NCBI RefSeq assembly: GCF_030811855.1
Contig: NZ_JAUSRN010000001.1
Coordinates: forward strand, 434,001 to 498,000
DNA length: 64,000 bases
Direction of reading: 5' to 3'
From: Variovorax paradoxus
GTDB lineage: Bacteria; Pseudomonadota; Gammaproteobacteria; Burkholderiales; Burkholderiaceae_C
This document shows positions 9,750 through 17,981 of the stretch, one piece after another. Numbering within the stretch: the first letter of the stretch is position 1; the number at the start of each line of letters is the position of its first letter. The position numbers and the translations under genes are program-made. Under the pieces are notes generated by a model that did no database searches, was not told the origin of the DNA, and worked only from the letters and a program-made list of their open reading frames with translations.

Positions 9750-10214
9750 GCCCGTGCCCGCGTAGCTGGCAAGCGCAGCCAGCACGACGGCCAGCTGGTC
9801 CTCGCCCACCTCCTTCGACATCTCGCGCTGAGCCTGTGCCACAGCGCGGCCGAAGTCCTTCAGCCAGCTTTCGCCTACCTGCGTGAACCGGACGATGCGC
9901 ACGCGCTTGTCCGCGGGATCGGCCATCCGCTCGACGAGCCCGATCGATTCGCATTGGTCGATCAGCTCCGTCATCGCGGCGTTCGTCATTGCGGCGCGCC
10001 GGGCGAGTTCGGTGATGCGCGTACCTCCGATGTCGAGGTGGCGCGTGAGATTGACGTGCGAGCGGCGCGTCTGCGCATGGCCGCGCTCGACCATCAGCGA
10101 CATGACGCGCTCCTCGAAGCGGCGAAGCGCGCTGCTGAGCAGGCGTCCGACGTTGTCGGTGCGCCATCCCTCGTCGACGCGCGCTCCCTTTCCGGGTGTA
10201 GGGGAATTCCTCAA
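9738..10214 (-). CDS. MarR family transcriptional regulator
   Basis: This 158-residue winged-helix regulator has a DNA-binding region around residues 58-105 (GTRITELARRAAMTNAAM, then MADPADKRVRIVRFT for the wing). MarR proteins usually repress a divergent catabolic operon and release DNA when they bind an aromatic ligand. The gene is divergent from the hydroxyquinol operon and a perfect 13-bp palindrome lies 21 bases upstream of its ATG. The most likely target is therefore the hydroxyquinol operon and its own promoter, with the pathway substrate or an intermediate as ligand. Confidence 0.88.
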   Translation of the reverse strand: MRNSPTPGKGARVDEGWRTDNVGRLLSSALRRFEERVMSLMVERGHAQTRRSHVNLTRHLDIGGTRITELARRAAMTNAAMTELIDQCESIGLVERMADPADKRVRIVRFTQVGESWLKDFGRAVAQAQREMSKEVGEDQLAVVLAALASYAGTGGEP

Positions 10215-10235
10215 AGCCTTGCAATCCTGAAGTAT

Positions 10236-10248
10236 TTAGGTAACCTAA
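10236..10248. promoter_or_regulatory. Palindromic MarR-type operator in the marR/hydroxyquinol divergent promoter
   Basis: TTAGGT-A-ACCTAA is a perfect inverted repeat with a one-base centre, in AT-rich DNA between the two divergent starts. A plausible plus-strand promoter (TTGCAA at 10219-10224, 16-base spacer, TAACCT at 10241-10246) overlaps it, so a bound MarR dimer would block RNA polymerase. The promoter match is moderate; the symmetry is directly visible. Confidence 0.65.
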
Positions 10249-10306
10249 GCATCTATGCGGAGTCATCGCTTCGCCGGCGATGCCGAGCCCATACGGCCCC
10301 AAGTCC

Positions 10307-12019
10307 ATGACCTATTCCACCAATACTACGGCCCCCGCGCAGCCACGCACGCTGGAGACAGAAATCCTGATCGCGGGCGGCGGCCCGTGCGGCCTCATGC
10401 TGGCCAACGAACTCGGCCGCCGGGGCATCCGCTGCCTGCTGGTCGATGCCAAGCCGGGAACCGCCTTCAACCCGCAGGCCAACGCCACCCAGGCGCGCAC
10501 GATGGAGCACTTCCGCCGGCTGGGCTTCGCGCACGAGATCCGGCGCCTGGGCCTGCCGGCCGACCATCCGACCGACATCGCCTACTTCACGCGCTACACG
10601 GGCCATGAACTGGCCCGCATTCACTTGCCGACGGCCGCGCAGGCCACCGAGAAGATCAAGGCGATGACCGGCTCGTGGAGCGCGGCCGAGCTGCCGCACC
10701 GCGTCTCGCAGAAGTTCGTGGAGGCGGCCCTGCGCGGCCATGCCGAGGCGTGGCCCACGTCCGACGTGCGCTACGGCTGGCGGCTGGAACGCTTCGCCGA
10801 CACTGGCGACGGCATCGATGCGTGCATCCGGCCCACGGAAAGCGGCGCCCCGGTCGAGGTGAAGGCCAGGTTCCTGGTCGGCGCCGACGGCCCGCGCAGC
10901 ATTGTGCGCAGCGAGCTCGGCGTCGAATGGGGCGGCGTCACTGGCATCCAGCGCGACTTCATGGGCGGCAAGATGTTCGCCATCTACCTGCGGTCTGCGC
11001 AATTCATCTCGGCGCTGACGCATCCCAAGGCCTGGATGTACGTCGCGGTCAATCATGAGCGGCGTGCCTTCATGGCGTCCGTGGACGGCGTCGCCGAGTA
11101 CGCTTTTCATGCGGCGGTGCATCCGCACGAAAACCCGGAGACCTGGACCGAAGCCGATGCACGTCGCATCTTCGCGCAGACGGTCGGCGTGGACGTGCCG
11201 ATCGAGATCCTGTCGATGGGCGTCTGGCAGGCCGGCCACGCCCTGGTTGCCAAACAATTCCAGCGCGGCCGCGTGTTCATCGCGGGCGATGCGGCCCATC
11301 TGTTCACGCCCACCGGCGGCCTGGGCTACAACACCGCGGTCGAAGACGCGGTGAATCTGGGCTGGAAGCTGGCCGCCGTGCTGCGCGGGCAAGCCCCCGC
11401 CGCACTGCTGGAAAGCTACGAGGCGGAGCGCCGTCCGCTGGCCGAGCGCAACACGGGCTATGCGAGGCGGTTTGCCGATTCGGTCGGCCTGTTCGCTGCA
11501 AGCCCCGAGCTCGAAGAAGACTCGCCCCGCGGCGATGCCGAGCGCCGCGCCGCCGCCGAGCATCTGGACGCGCACGCACGGCTGGAGTTCAACATTCCCG
11601 GCGTCACTTTCGGCGGGCGCTACGACGGCTCGCCGGTGATCGTGGCCGATGGCACGGCGGCGCCGCCCGATGAGCCGAATCGCTACGTTCCCACCGCCTG
11701 CCCCGGCGGCCGGCCGCCGCATGCCTGGCTGGACGATGGCCGTTCGCTGTTCGATCTTTTCGGGTGCGACTGGACTGTGCTCGTGCTGGGCTCGGAACCG
11801 CCCGACACGGCGCCGTTCGAAGCTATCGCGCACGCGCGCGGCCTGGAGCTGCGGATCGTGCGGCTTGCAGAGCCCATGCTGCGCGACCTGTACGAGGCAC
11901 CGCTCGTGTTGATCCGTCCCGACCAGATCGTCGCCTGGCGCGGCAGTTCCGCCGACGACGCGCAGGCTGTTTTGGACCAGGTCACGGCCCACCGTTCCCT
12001 TCAGGAGAGCCACCCATGA
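10307..12019 (+). CDS. FAD-dependent aromatic monooxygenase (PheA/TfdB type)
   Basis: This class A flavoprotein monooxygenase (570 residues from this start) probably hydroxylates resorcinol or a related phenol to hydroxyquinol. It has the N-terminal FAD site ILIAGGGPCGLMLANELG, the DG-type segment FLVGADGPRSIVR, and the FAD-ribityl segment GDAAHLFTPTGGLGYNTAVEDAVNLGWKL written here in parts: GDAAHLF, then GGLGYNTAVEDAVNL. A C-terminal thioredoxin-like domain follows, as in phenol hydroxylases. An earlier in-frame ATG at 10280 is possible; neither start has a clear Shine-Dalgarno. The stop overlaps the hydroxyquinol dioxygenase ATG by 4 bases, which is the main basis for the proposed product. 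Confidence 0.87.
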   Translation: MTYSTNTTAPAQPRTLETEILIAGGGPCGLMLANELGRRGIRCLLVDAKPGTAFNPQANATQARTMEHFRRLGFAHEIRRLGLPADHPTDIAYFTRYTGHELARIHLPTAAQATEKIKAMTGSWSAAELPHRVSQKFVEAALRGHAEAWPTSDVRYGWRLERFADTGDGIDACIRPTESGAPVEVKARFLVGADGPRSIVRSELGVEWGGVTGIQRDFMGGKMFAIYLRSAQFISALTHPKAWMYVAVNHERRAFMASVDGVAEYAFHAAVHPHENPETWTEADARRIFAQTVGVDVPIEILSMGVWQAGHALVAKQFQRGRVFIAGDAAHLFTPTGGLGYNTAVEDAVNLGWKLAAVLRGQAPAALLESYEAERRPLAERNTGYARRFADSVGLFAASPELEEDSPRGDAERRAAAEHLDAHARLEFNIPGVTFGGRYDGSPVIVADGTAAPPDEPNRYVPTACPGGRPPHAWLDDGRSLFDLFGCDWTVLVLGSEPPDTAPFEAIAHARGLELRIVRLAEPMLRDLYEAPLVLIRPDQIVAWRGSSADDAQAVLDQVTAHRSLQESHP

Positions 12020-12885
12020 AACCACTTGATTCATTCACCATCACCGACGCCGTGCTCGAGTCGATGGATCGATGCCCCGATGCCCGGCTGCGCACCGTGA
12101 TGGGCAGCCTGGTGCGTCATCTGCACGACTTCGCCCGCGAGGTGAAGCTCACCGAGGACGAGTGGTGGCACGGCATCCGGTTTCTTACCGACGCGGGACA
12201 CATCACCGACGACAAGCGGCAGGAGTTCATCCTGCTGTCGGATGTGCTCGGACTGTCCACGCTGGTCATGGCTCAGAACAACAGCAAGCCGGCGGGCTGC
12301 ACCGAGGCCACGGTCTTCGGACCCTTCTTCGTCGAAGGCGCGCCCATGGTCGAGCATGGCGCCGACATCGCCAACGGCGCCAAAGGTGCGCCCTGCTTCG
12401 TGCAGGGCCGGGTCACCGGGCTGGACGGCGAACCGGTTACTCACGCGCTGGTCGATGTCTGGCAGGCCGACGAAGGAGGTTTTTACGACGTGCAGAAACC
12501 CGACCCGTCGCTGTCCGAGCATCGGGCCCGGGCCCAGCTGCGCACCGATGCCGACGGCCGCTACCACTTCCGCTCCATCGTGGCGCATGAGTACCCGATC
12601 CCTCACGACGGCCCGGTGGGCGCCCTGCTCGATGCGGTCGGCCGCCATCCGTGGCGTCCGGCGCACCTGCATTTCATGATCCAAGCGGAGGGCTACGAGC
12701 GGCTGATCACCCACGTGTTCCGGCGCGGCGGGCGCTACCTGGAATCCGATGCGGTCTTCGGCGTGCGCCCGAGCCTCATCGCCGAGTGGGAGCGCCACGA
12801 AACCGGCGACCCGGCCAAGCCTCCGGTCTACTACACACTGGACTACGACTTCGTGTTGAACCGCAGCACACCGTCGGCGGACTGA
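12016..12885 (+). CDS. Hydroxyquinol 1,2-dioxygenase (intradiol)
   Basis: This 289-residue Fe(III) intradiol dioxygenase opens hydroxyquinol (1,2,4-trihydroxybenzene) to maleylacetate. All four iron ligands are present: Tyr157 (GGFYDV), Tyr193 (HEYPIPHDGPVG), His217 and His219 (RPAHLHFMI). The PIPHDGPVG variant is typical of hydroxyquinol rather than catechol enzymes. The N-terminal helical dimerisation region (residues 10-90) is complete. A good Shine-Dalgarno (AGGAGAG, 12003-12009) precedes the ATG, which overlaps the monooxygenase stop. Maleylacetate reductase follows after three bases, which fits exactly. Confidence 0.92.
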   Translation: MKPLDSFTITDAVLESMDRCPDARLRTVMGSLVRHLHDFAREVKLTEDEWWHGIRFLTDAGHITDDKRQEFILLSDVLGLSTLVMAQNNSKPAGCTEATVFGPFFVEGAPMVEHGADIANGAKGAPCFVQGRVTGLDGEPVTHALVDVWQADEGGFYDVQKPDPSLSEHRARAQLRTDADGRYHFRSIVAHEYPIPHDGPVGALLDAVGRHPWRPAHLHFMIQAEGYERLITHVFRRGGRYLESDAVFGVRPSLIAEWERHETGDPAKPPVYYTLDYDFVLNRSTPSAD

Positions 12886-12888
12886 ACG

Positions 12889-13962
12889 ATGGAGCGCCTG
12901 GCCTTCACCTACCAATGCGCACCGGCCCGAGTGGTGTTCGGACGCGGCAGCCTGAGTCACCTCGAAGAGGAACTGCTGGCCTTGAACGTGCGGCGGGCGC
13001 TGGTGCTATGCACGCCCGAGCAGCGCGAAACCGCGGAGTCGGTCGCGGCGCGGCTGGGCGTGCGCGCCGCCGGCGTCTTCGATCGTGCCGTCATGCATGT
13101 ACCCATCGAGACCGCGCGCGAAGCCGTGGCCCACGCCCGGTCGGTGGGCGCCGATGGCATGGTCGCCGTCGGCGGCGGCTCGACCATCGGCCTGGGCAAA
13201 GCCATCGCACTGGAGCATTCGCTTCCCATCGTGGCCATTCCCACCACCTACGCCGGCAGCGAGATGACGTCCATCTACGGCATCACCGAGGATGGCATCA
13301 AGAAGACCGGCCGCGATGCACGGGTGTTGCCGCGCACCGTGTTGTATGACCCGGACCTGATTCGCACGCTGCCGCTCAAGGTGTGCGTGACCAGCGGCTT
13401 CAATGCCATGGCGCACGCTGCGGAGGCGCTCTATGCGCACGATCGGAATCCGGTGGTGTCGCTCATGGCGGAGGAAGGCCTGCGCGCCATGGCCGCCGCA
13501 CTCCGCACGTTGCAGGAAGCGCCGCAATCCGATGCGGCACGCGAACGGGGGCTCTACGGCGCCTGGCTGTGCGGCACGGTGCTGGGCGCCGTGTCCATGG
13601 GCCTGCATCACAAGCTGTGCCACACGCTGGGCGGCAGCTACAACCTGCCGCACGCCGAGACGCACACCGTGATGCTGCCGCACACGCTGGCCTACAACGC
13701 CGCCAGCGCGCCGGACGCCATGTCGCGTGCGGCGCGCGCGCTCGGCACCGCGGAGAACCGCGTGCCGCAAGCGATTCACGATCTCATGCGTGCGACAGGT
13801 GCACCGCTGGCGCTGAAGGAGCTCGGCCTGCCGATGGAGTCGCTCGACCGCGTGGCCGATCTCGCCGTGCAGAACCCGTACCCCAACCCGAGGCCGCTCG
13901 ACCGTGCCGCATTGCGCGTCATGCTGCAGCGCGCCTACGAGGGCGCGCCGCCCTTGCCTTGA
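12889..13962 (+). CDS. Maleylacetate reductase
   Basis: This 357-residue protein of the iron-containing alcohol dehydrogenase superfamily reduces maleylacetate to 3-oxoadipate with NAD(P)H, feeding the beta-ketoadipate route. It has the nucleotide-binding GGGSTIGLGKAIALE segment (about residues 95-109), the PTTYAGSEMTSIYGITE stretch found in maleylacetate reductases, and a His-rich region SMGLHHKLCHTLGG followed by HAETH. It starts three bases after the dioxygenase stop. The genes for 3-oxoadipate CoA-transferase and thiolase are not in this operon; thiolases at 32339 and 36873 belong to another regulon. Confidence 0.92.
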   Translation: MERLAFTYQCAPARVVFGRGSLSHLEEELLALNVRRALVLCTPEQRETAESVAARLGVRAAGVFDRAVMHVPIETAREAVAHARSVGADGMVAVGGGSTIGLGKAIALEHSLPIVAIPTTYAGSEMTSIYGITEDGIKKTGRDARVLPRTVLYDPDLIRTLPLKVCVTSGFNAMAHAAEALYAHDRNPVVSLMAEEGLRAMAAALRTLQEAPQSDAARERGLYGAWLCGTVLGAVSMGLHHKLCHTLGGSYNLPHAETHTVMLPHTLAYNAASAPDAMSRAARALGTAENRVPQAIHDLMRATGAPLALKELGLPMESLDRVADLAVQNPYPNPRPLDRAALRVMLQRAYEGAPPLP

Positions 13963-13996
13963 GCGACGCGGCGCCCGCCATGACGCCGCGCTTTCC

Positions 13997-15922
13997 TCAT
14001 GCGACCATGCAGTTGCAGCTGAGCGACCACATGCCGCCTTCGCCGCTGGCGATCCAGCTGTGCGCATGGATGTGGCCGGCGCAGCTGTCGCCATCGGCGT
14101 GCGTGTGGCCACAGGCGTGCGACCCGCGCATCGCCTTGGCAAGGTAGCGGCCCTCCTCCTCGGCCGCGCGGGCCGAAGCGACGGGCGACCAGTCCGGATT
14201 CACTGGCAGCGGTGCCGGCGCCATGGAACGATAGGGTCCCTTGGCATGCACGATCTGCCCGTCCAACACCGTCAGCACCGATTCGATCTTGCGGATCTGG
14301 TCCTCGGGCACGGCGAAATAGTCGGCCGACAGCACGGCCAGGTCGGCGAGCTTGCCCGGTTCGAGCGAACCCTTGACCGCCTCGTCGCCGGAGAACCAGG
14401 CGCTGCCCTGGGTGTACAGCCGCAGCGCCTGCTGCCGGTCGAGCCGGTTCGCGGTGCCCACCAGCCGCAGGCCACCGGCGGTGCGCCCGGTCACGAACCA
14501 CTGCAGCGAGATCCATGGGTTGTAGCTCGCGATGCGGGTGGCATCGGTGCCCAGGCCGACCGGTACACCGGCACGCAGCATCTCGCCCACGGGCGGCGCG
14601 CGATCGGCCACGCCGGCCCCGTAGCGGCGCAAGAAGCTCTCGCCCTGGAAAGTCATGCGGTTCTGCACGGCGATGCCGCCGCCCAGCGCCTTCACGCGGT
14701 CGATGTTGCGCGGCGAGATCGTCTCGGCATGGTCGAGGAACCAGCGCACGCGGTCGAGCGGCGCATCGCGCTGCACGCGCTCCAGCACACCCAGGAGCGG
14801 CGTGATGGATTCGTCGTAGGAAGCGTGGAACTGGAACGGCCAGCCGTGCTCGACGAACAGGCGGATGACTTTCTCGAACTCCGCCTCGGCGGTTGGCTGC
14901 AGGTTGGGCCGCGGCAGCAGGAAGTTGGCCGAATCGAAGGCCGAGAATGTGAGGATCTCGCCGGCACCGCGGATCTTGTAAATCGGATCGTCGGTCAGTT
15001 TCACCTGGCGGATCCATGACGCGAAATCTTCATACTCCTTGCCCGGCGAAAAGCTGAACATACTGCAGGCCACGCGCACCGTGAGGTGCCTGCCGCCGGC
15101 CAACTCGCTCATCAATGCGTAGTCGGCCAGGTTGTTGTCGGCGCCGCCGTCGCTCACGCTCGTGATGCCCACGCGATTGAGTTCGCTCATGAACTGGCGC
15201 ATCGAGTTCAGCCGCGCCGCATGGTCCAGCTGCGGTGCGCGGCGCATCGCCGAGTACACCGAGAACATGCTGGGCTTGGCGAGGATCAGGCCCGTGGGGT
15301 GGCCGAGCGCGTCACGCACGATCTCGCCGCCAGCGGGCTGCGGCGTGTCCTTCGTGTAGCCCAATGCCCGCAGCGCCGCCTTGTTCAGCAGCGCCGTGTC
15401 GTAGAAGTGCAGCAGCATCACCGGCACGTCGCTCGAGACGGCGTTGATCTCCGCGATGGTCGGCATGCGCTTTTCGGCAAACTGGAACTCCGACCAGCCG
15501 CCTAGCACCCGCACCCACTGGCCGGGCGGTGTGCGCTGCACCTGCTCCCGCAAGAGCCGCAGCGCATCGGCCAGCGACTCGACCTCGTCCCAGCGCACCT
15601 CCAGGTTGTACTGGAGTCCGCCGTTGATCAGGTGGATGTGCGAGTCGTTGAGGCCCGGGATCACCACGCGGCCGGCCAGTTCGACCAGCGTCGTGCCGGG
15701 CCCCTGGAATGCTGCGGTTTCTGCCTCGGAACCCACCGCCAGGATCTTGCCGTCACGCACGGCGGCGGACGACACCACGCGGTTGCGTGCATCGAGCGTG
15801 TGGATCCTTCCGCCCCGAAGGATCAGGTCGGCCTGCGTCGAGCCCGGCGCGGTGGCACAGCCAGGCAAGCCCATGACGGCGGCCGCACCGGCGGCTCCCT
15901 GGAGGAGGGTTCTGCGGTACAT
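13997..15922 (-). CDS. Tat-exported lipoprotein amidohydrolase (YtcJ-like) with His/Cys-rich tail
   Basis: This 641-residue metal-dependent hydrolase of the amidohydrolase-3 group has a TIM-barrel with the DSHIHL metal motif near residue 95 and a GLGTDATR segment late in the barrel. The N-terminus is MYRRTLLQGAAGAAAVM followed by GLPGC, a twin-arginine signal plus a lipobox, so it should be a folded, lipid-anchored periplasmic enzyme. The last 40 residues carry an unusual cluster of six His and two Cys within about residues 601-623, perhaps extra metal binding. Relatives hydrolyse amides, ureas or formamides, but no substrate can be named. It is the last gene of the minus-strand operon that starts at 18892. 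Confidence 0.85.
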   Translation of the reverse strand: MYRRTLLQGAAGAAAVMGLPGCATAPGSTQADLILRGGRIHTLDARNRVVSSAAVRDGKILAVGSEAETAAFQGPGTTLVELAGRVVIPGLNDSHIHLINGGLQYNLEVRWDEVESLADALRLLREQVQRTPPGQWVRVLGGWSEFQFAEKRMPTIAEINAVSSDVPVMLLHFYDTALLNKAALRALGYTKDTPQPAGGEIVRDALGHPTGLILAKPSMFSVYSAMRRAPQLDHAARLNSMRQFMSELNRVGITSVSDGGADNNLADYALMSELAGGRHLTVRVACSMFSFSPGKEYEDFASWIRQVKLTDDPIYKIRGAGEILTFSAFDSANFLLPRPNLQPTAEAEFEKVIRLFVEHGWPFQFHASYDESITPLLGVLERVQRDAPLDRVRWFLDHAETISPRNIDRVKALGGGIAVQNRMTFQGESFLRRYGAGVADRAPPVGEMLRAGVPVGLGTDATRIASYNPWISLQWFVTGRTAGGLRLVGTANRLDRQQALRLYTQGSAWFSGDEAVKGSLEPGKLADLAVLSADYFAVPEDQIRKIESVLTVLDGQIVHAKGPYRSMAPAPLPVNPDWSPVASARAAEEEGRYLAKAMRGSHACGHTHADGDSCAGHIHAHSWIASGEGGMWSLSCNCMVA

Positions 15923-15936
15923 GTCGGGCTCCCGGT

Positions 15937-16977
15937 TCAGTGGTTGTGAAAAGCGGCTTCGTGGAAGCTCGGGTCGTAATAGGTCGCGGCATCGTGCAGC
16001 CTGGCGCCTGGCCCGCCGAACTTGGCGCGCAGCTTCACGACGGTCTCGACGCCTGCAAGGTCGATCTGTGCGCGGCGCTGGAAGCTTTCAGGGCGGGACA
16101 GCAACGCGCGGTAGGCGCTGTCCGCTGCCTGCGGCGGTGTGTTCGGCGGCATGTGGGCCAGGAAGACCCTGAGCGCCTCGTCCTTGTTGCGGGGCTCGCG
16201 CAGCCAGTCGACGGCGCGCGCATGGGCGCGAATGTAGCCCCGCACGCGCTTCGGATGGGCACGCGCCCAGCCCTGGCGCACCGCGGCCACGACGCCCTGG
16301 TAGTGGCCAAGCTCGTCCGTCGCATTGGCCAGGCGGTTGAAGCCCAGCGCTTCGGCCATCACGTCGAACGGCGCCACCAGCATGGTCGCCGCGTGCTTTC
16401 GCTCCAGCAGCGACTGGTAGCGCTGCAACACGCCGCCCGCCCGCTCGGTCTTGTAGTCGCGGTCCAGCACCAGGCCGTGGCGCTCCAGCAGTTCAAGCAG
16501 CACGAAAGCGTAGCCGGTGGTCAGGGCGTCCACCGACAGTGTCTTGCCCCGCAGATCGGCATAGCCGCGGCTCTCCGGCGACGCGACCAGCCGCAGGAAG
16601 CCCGCATCCGAACCCATGACCGCCACCAGATCCGGCCCGTCCACGCCCGCCTCGCCCTGCCCTTCCCGGTAGGCGATGACGTTGTCCATGGCCGTCATGG
16701 CGATATCGAACTCCCCCTGGATCAGGCCCCTCATCTGGAACGTGGAGTTCGGTGTCGGCGTGATCGCGACGGCCAGCCGCTCGCTGGCGAAGAACCCCTT
16801 GTCCTCGGCCACCCACAGCGGCCAGTTGAATGCGCCGGGAAACACGATGACGCGCAAAGCCGACGGAGCCTCCGCCACCACACGGCTCCCGCCGGCGCAT
16901 CCCGCGACCAGCGTGGCCAGCAACGGAACAATGAAAAACCGGATGAACATGGACCCCTGTTTCAAGACCTGCTTCAC
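15937..16977 (-). CDS. Lipoprotein ABC substrate-binding protein (NMT1/SsuA-like), GTG start
   Basis: This periplasmic-binding protein of the NMT1/THI5-SsuA type (346 residues) carries a lipoprotein signal: MFIRFFIVPLLATLVAGC with lipobox LVAGC. The binding fold begins ALRVIVFPGAFNWPLWVAEDKGFF. A GTG at 16977 is preceded by a very strong Shine-Dalgarno (GGAGGAGGT, 16990-16982) and is preferred to the ATG nine codons later. The much longer open frame upstream overlaps the FAH gene and is not used. No permease or ATPase gene of this ABC class is nearby, so it is an orphan receptor, encoded immediately before the periplasmic amidohydrolase. Confidence 0.85.
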   Translation of the reverse strand: MKQVLKQGSMFIRFFIVPLLATLVAGCAGGSRVVAEAPSALRVIVFPGAFNWPLWVAEDKGFFASERLAVAITPTPNSTFQMRGLIQGEFDIAMTAMDNVIAYREGQGEAGVDGPDLVAVMGSDAGFLRLVASPESRGYADLRGKTLSVDALTTGYAFVLLELLERHGLVLDRDYKTERAGGVLQRYQSLLERKHAATMLVAPFDVMAEALGFNRLANATDELGHYQGVVAAVRQGWARAHPKRVRGYIRAHARAVDWLREPRNKDEALRVFLAHMPPNTPPQAADSAYRALLSRPESFQRRAQIDLAGVETVVKLRAKFGGPGARLHDAATYYDPSFHEAAFHNH

Positions 16978-17015
16978 TGACACCTCCTCCGTCTGGTTGT
17001 GCGATGCAGCCGCGG

Positions 17016-17981
17016 CTACACGATGCGGGTTTCGAGCTCTCCGAGCGCCTCGATCCATACCCTCGTCACGTCGCCGCGCTTGAGGAAGGTGCCGGTCTCC
17101 ATGCCGACACCTGCCGGCGTACCGGTCAGGATCACGTCGCCGGGAAGCAGGTCCACACGCTCGCTCAGGTAAGCGATCTGTTCGGCAACGCCATAGAGAT
17201 GGTTGCTGGTGTTCGAGTCCTGCCGCAGCTCGCCATTGACCCAGAGCTTGATGGCCAGGTTCTCCGGCGAGCGGACGAACTGCGCCGGCGTGAACACCGG
17301 GCCCAATGGGCACGAGCCGTTGAAGCACTTGTGCCCGATCCAGTCGAAGCGAAAGGGAGAGGAAGGATCCACGCCGTCCCGCACCAGGTGGTCGCGCGCC
17401 GACAGGTCGTTGGCGCACATGTAGCCCGCCACGTAATCCAGTGCGCTGCTCACGCTGACCTTTGCGGCACGCCTGCCGATCACGACAGCGAGTTCGGCCT
17501 CCCAGTCCAGGCGCTCGGTGCGCGCCGGATACGCAACTTCGCCGCGGTGGCCGGAGAGGGTTGCGGCACCTGCCTTCAGGAAGTGCCAGGGCGGCACGCC
17601 CTCCTTCTTCGGATCGAGCACGAGCTTCTGGTTGAAGGCGAGGCCCATGGCTTCCACGTGATCGCGGTAGTTGGCGCCGGCCGCATAGATGGCGCCAGGC
17701 CGGCCGAATGGGGAACGCAGAACCAGGCTGGCCGGATCGAGCGTAGCGGGCGAGAACCGATCCGGCTTGGCGGCAAGGTCCGCGGCCAGCTTGTCGAGTT
17801 CAGGCATGCACGATGCCCAGTGGGCAACGAGGTCATCGAGGCTCGCCGCTGCCAGGCTCGTGCAACCAGCCGTGCTTGCCACATGGCCCAAGTCGAACCA
17901 GTCCGCGCCGATCGAAATGCCGGACCGCGCAATGCGTTCCGTTTTTTCATAAGTGAACAGTTGATACTTCATGGAGGTCAT
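17016..17981 (-). CDS. Fumarylacetoacetate hydrolase family protein
   Basis: This 321-residue FAH-family protein of the longer, two-part type has an N-terminal domain of about 90 residues and then the catalytic fold. Visible signatures are AGANYRDHVEAMG, the metal-ligand segment DWEAELAVVIG, GYMCANDLSARDH and ILTGTPAGVG. It probably acts as a hydrolase, decarboxylase or isomerase on a ring-cleavage product. The ATG at 17981 overlaps the TGA of the dehydrogenase gene by 4 bases; a second in-frame ATG at 17972 is an alternative. Together with the VOC dioxygenase in the divergent operon it suggests meta-type ring cleavage, but the substrate is unknown. Confidence 0.87.
   Translation of the reverse strand: MTSMKYQLFTYEKTERIARSGISIGADWFDLGHVASTAGCTSLAAASLDDLVAHWASCMPELDKLAADLAAKPDRFSPATLDPASLVLRSPFGRPGAIYAAGANYRDHVEAMGLAFNQKLVLDPKKEGVPPWHFLKAGAATLSGHRGEVAYPARTERLDWEAELAVVIGRRAAKVSVSSALDYVAGYMCANDLSARDHLVRDGVDPSSPFRFDWIGHKCFNGSCPLGPVFTPAQFVRSPENLAIKLWVNGELRQDSNTSNHLYGVAEQIAYLSERVDLLPGDVILTGTPAGVGMETGTFLKRGDVTRVWIEALGELETRIV

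Noticed and set aside
10253..12034. 593-codon minus-strand open frame opposite the flavin monooxygenase
   Set aside because: Composition is typical of a shadow frame and it would cover the marR/hydroxyquinol promoter region; the sense protein has clear FAD motifs.
13904..15019. 371-codon plus-strand open frame opposite the amidohydrolase
   Set aside because: The minus-strand protein carries signal, lipobox and metal motifs; the plus frame has none and starts inside maleylacetate reductase.
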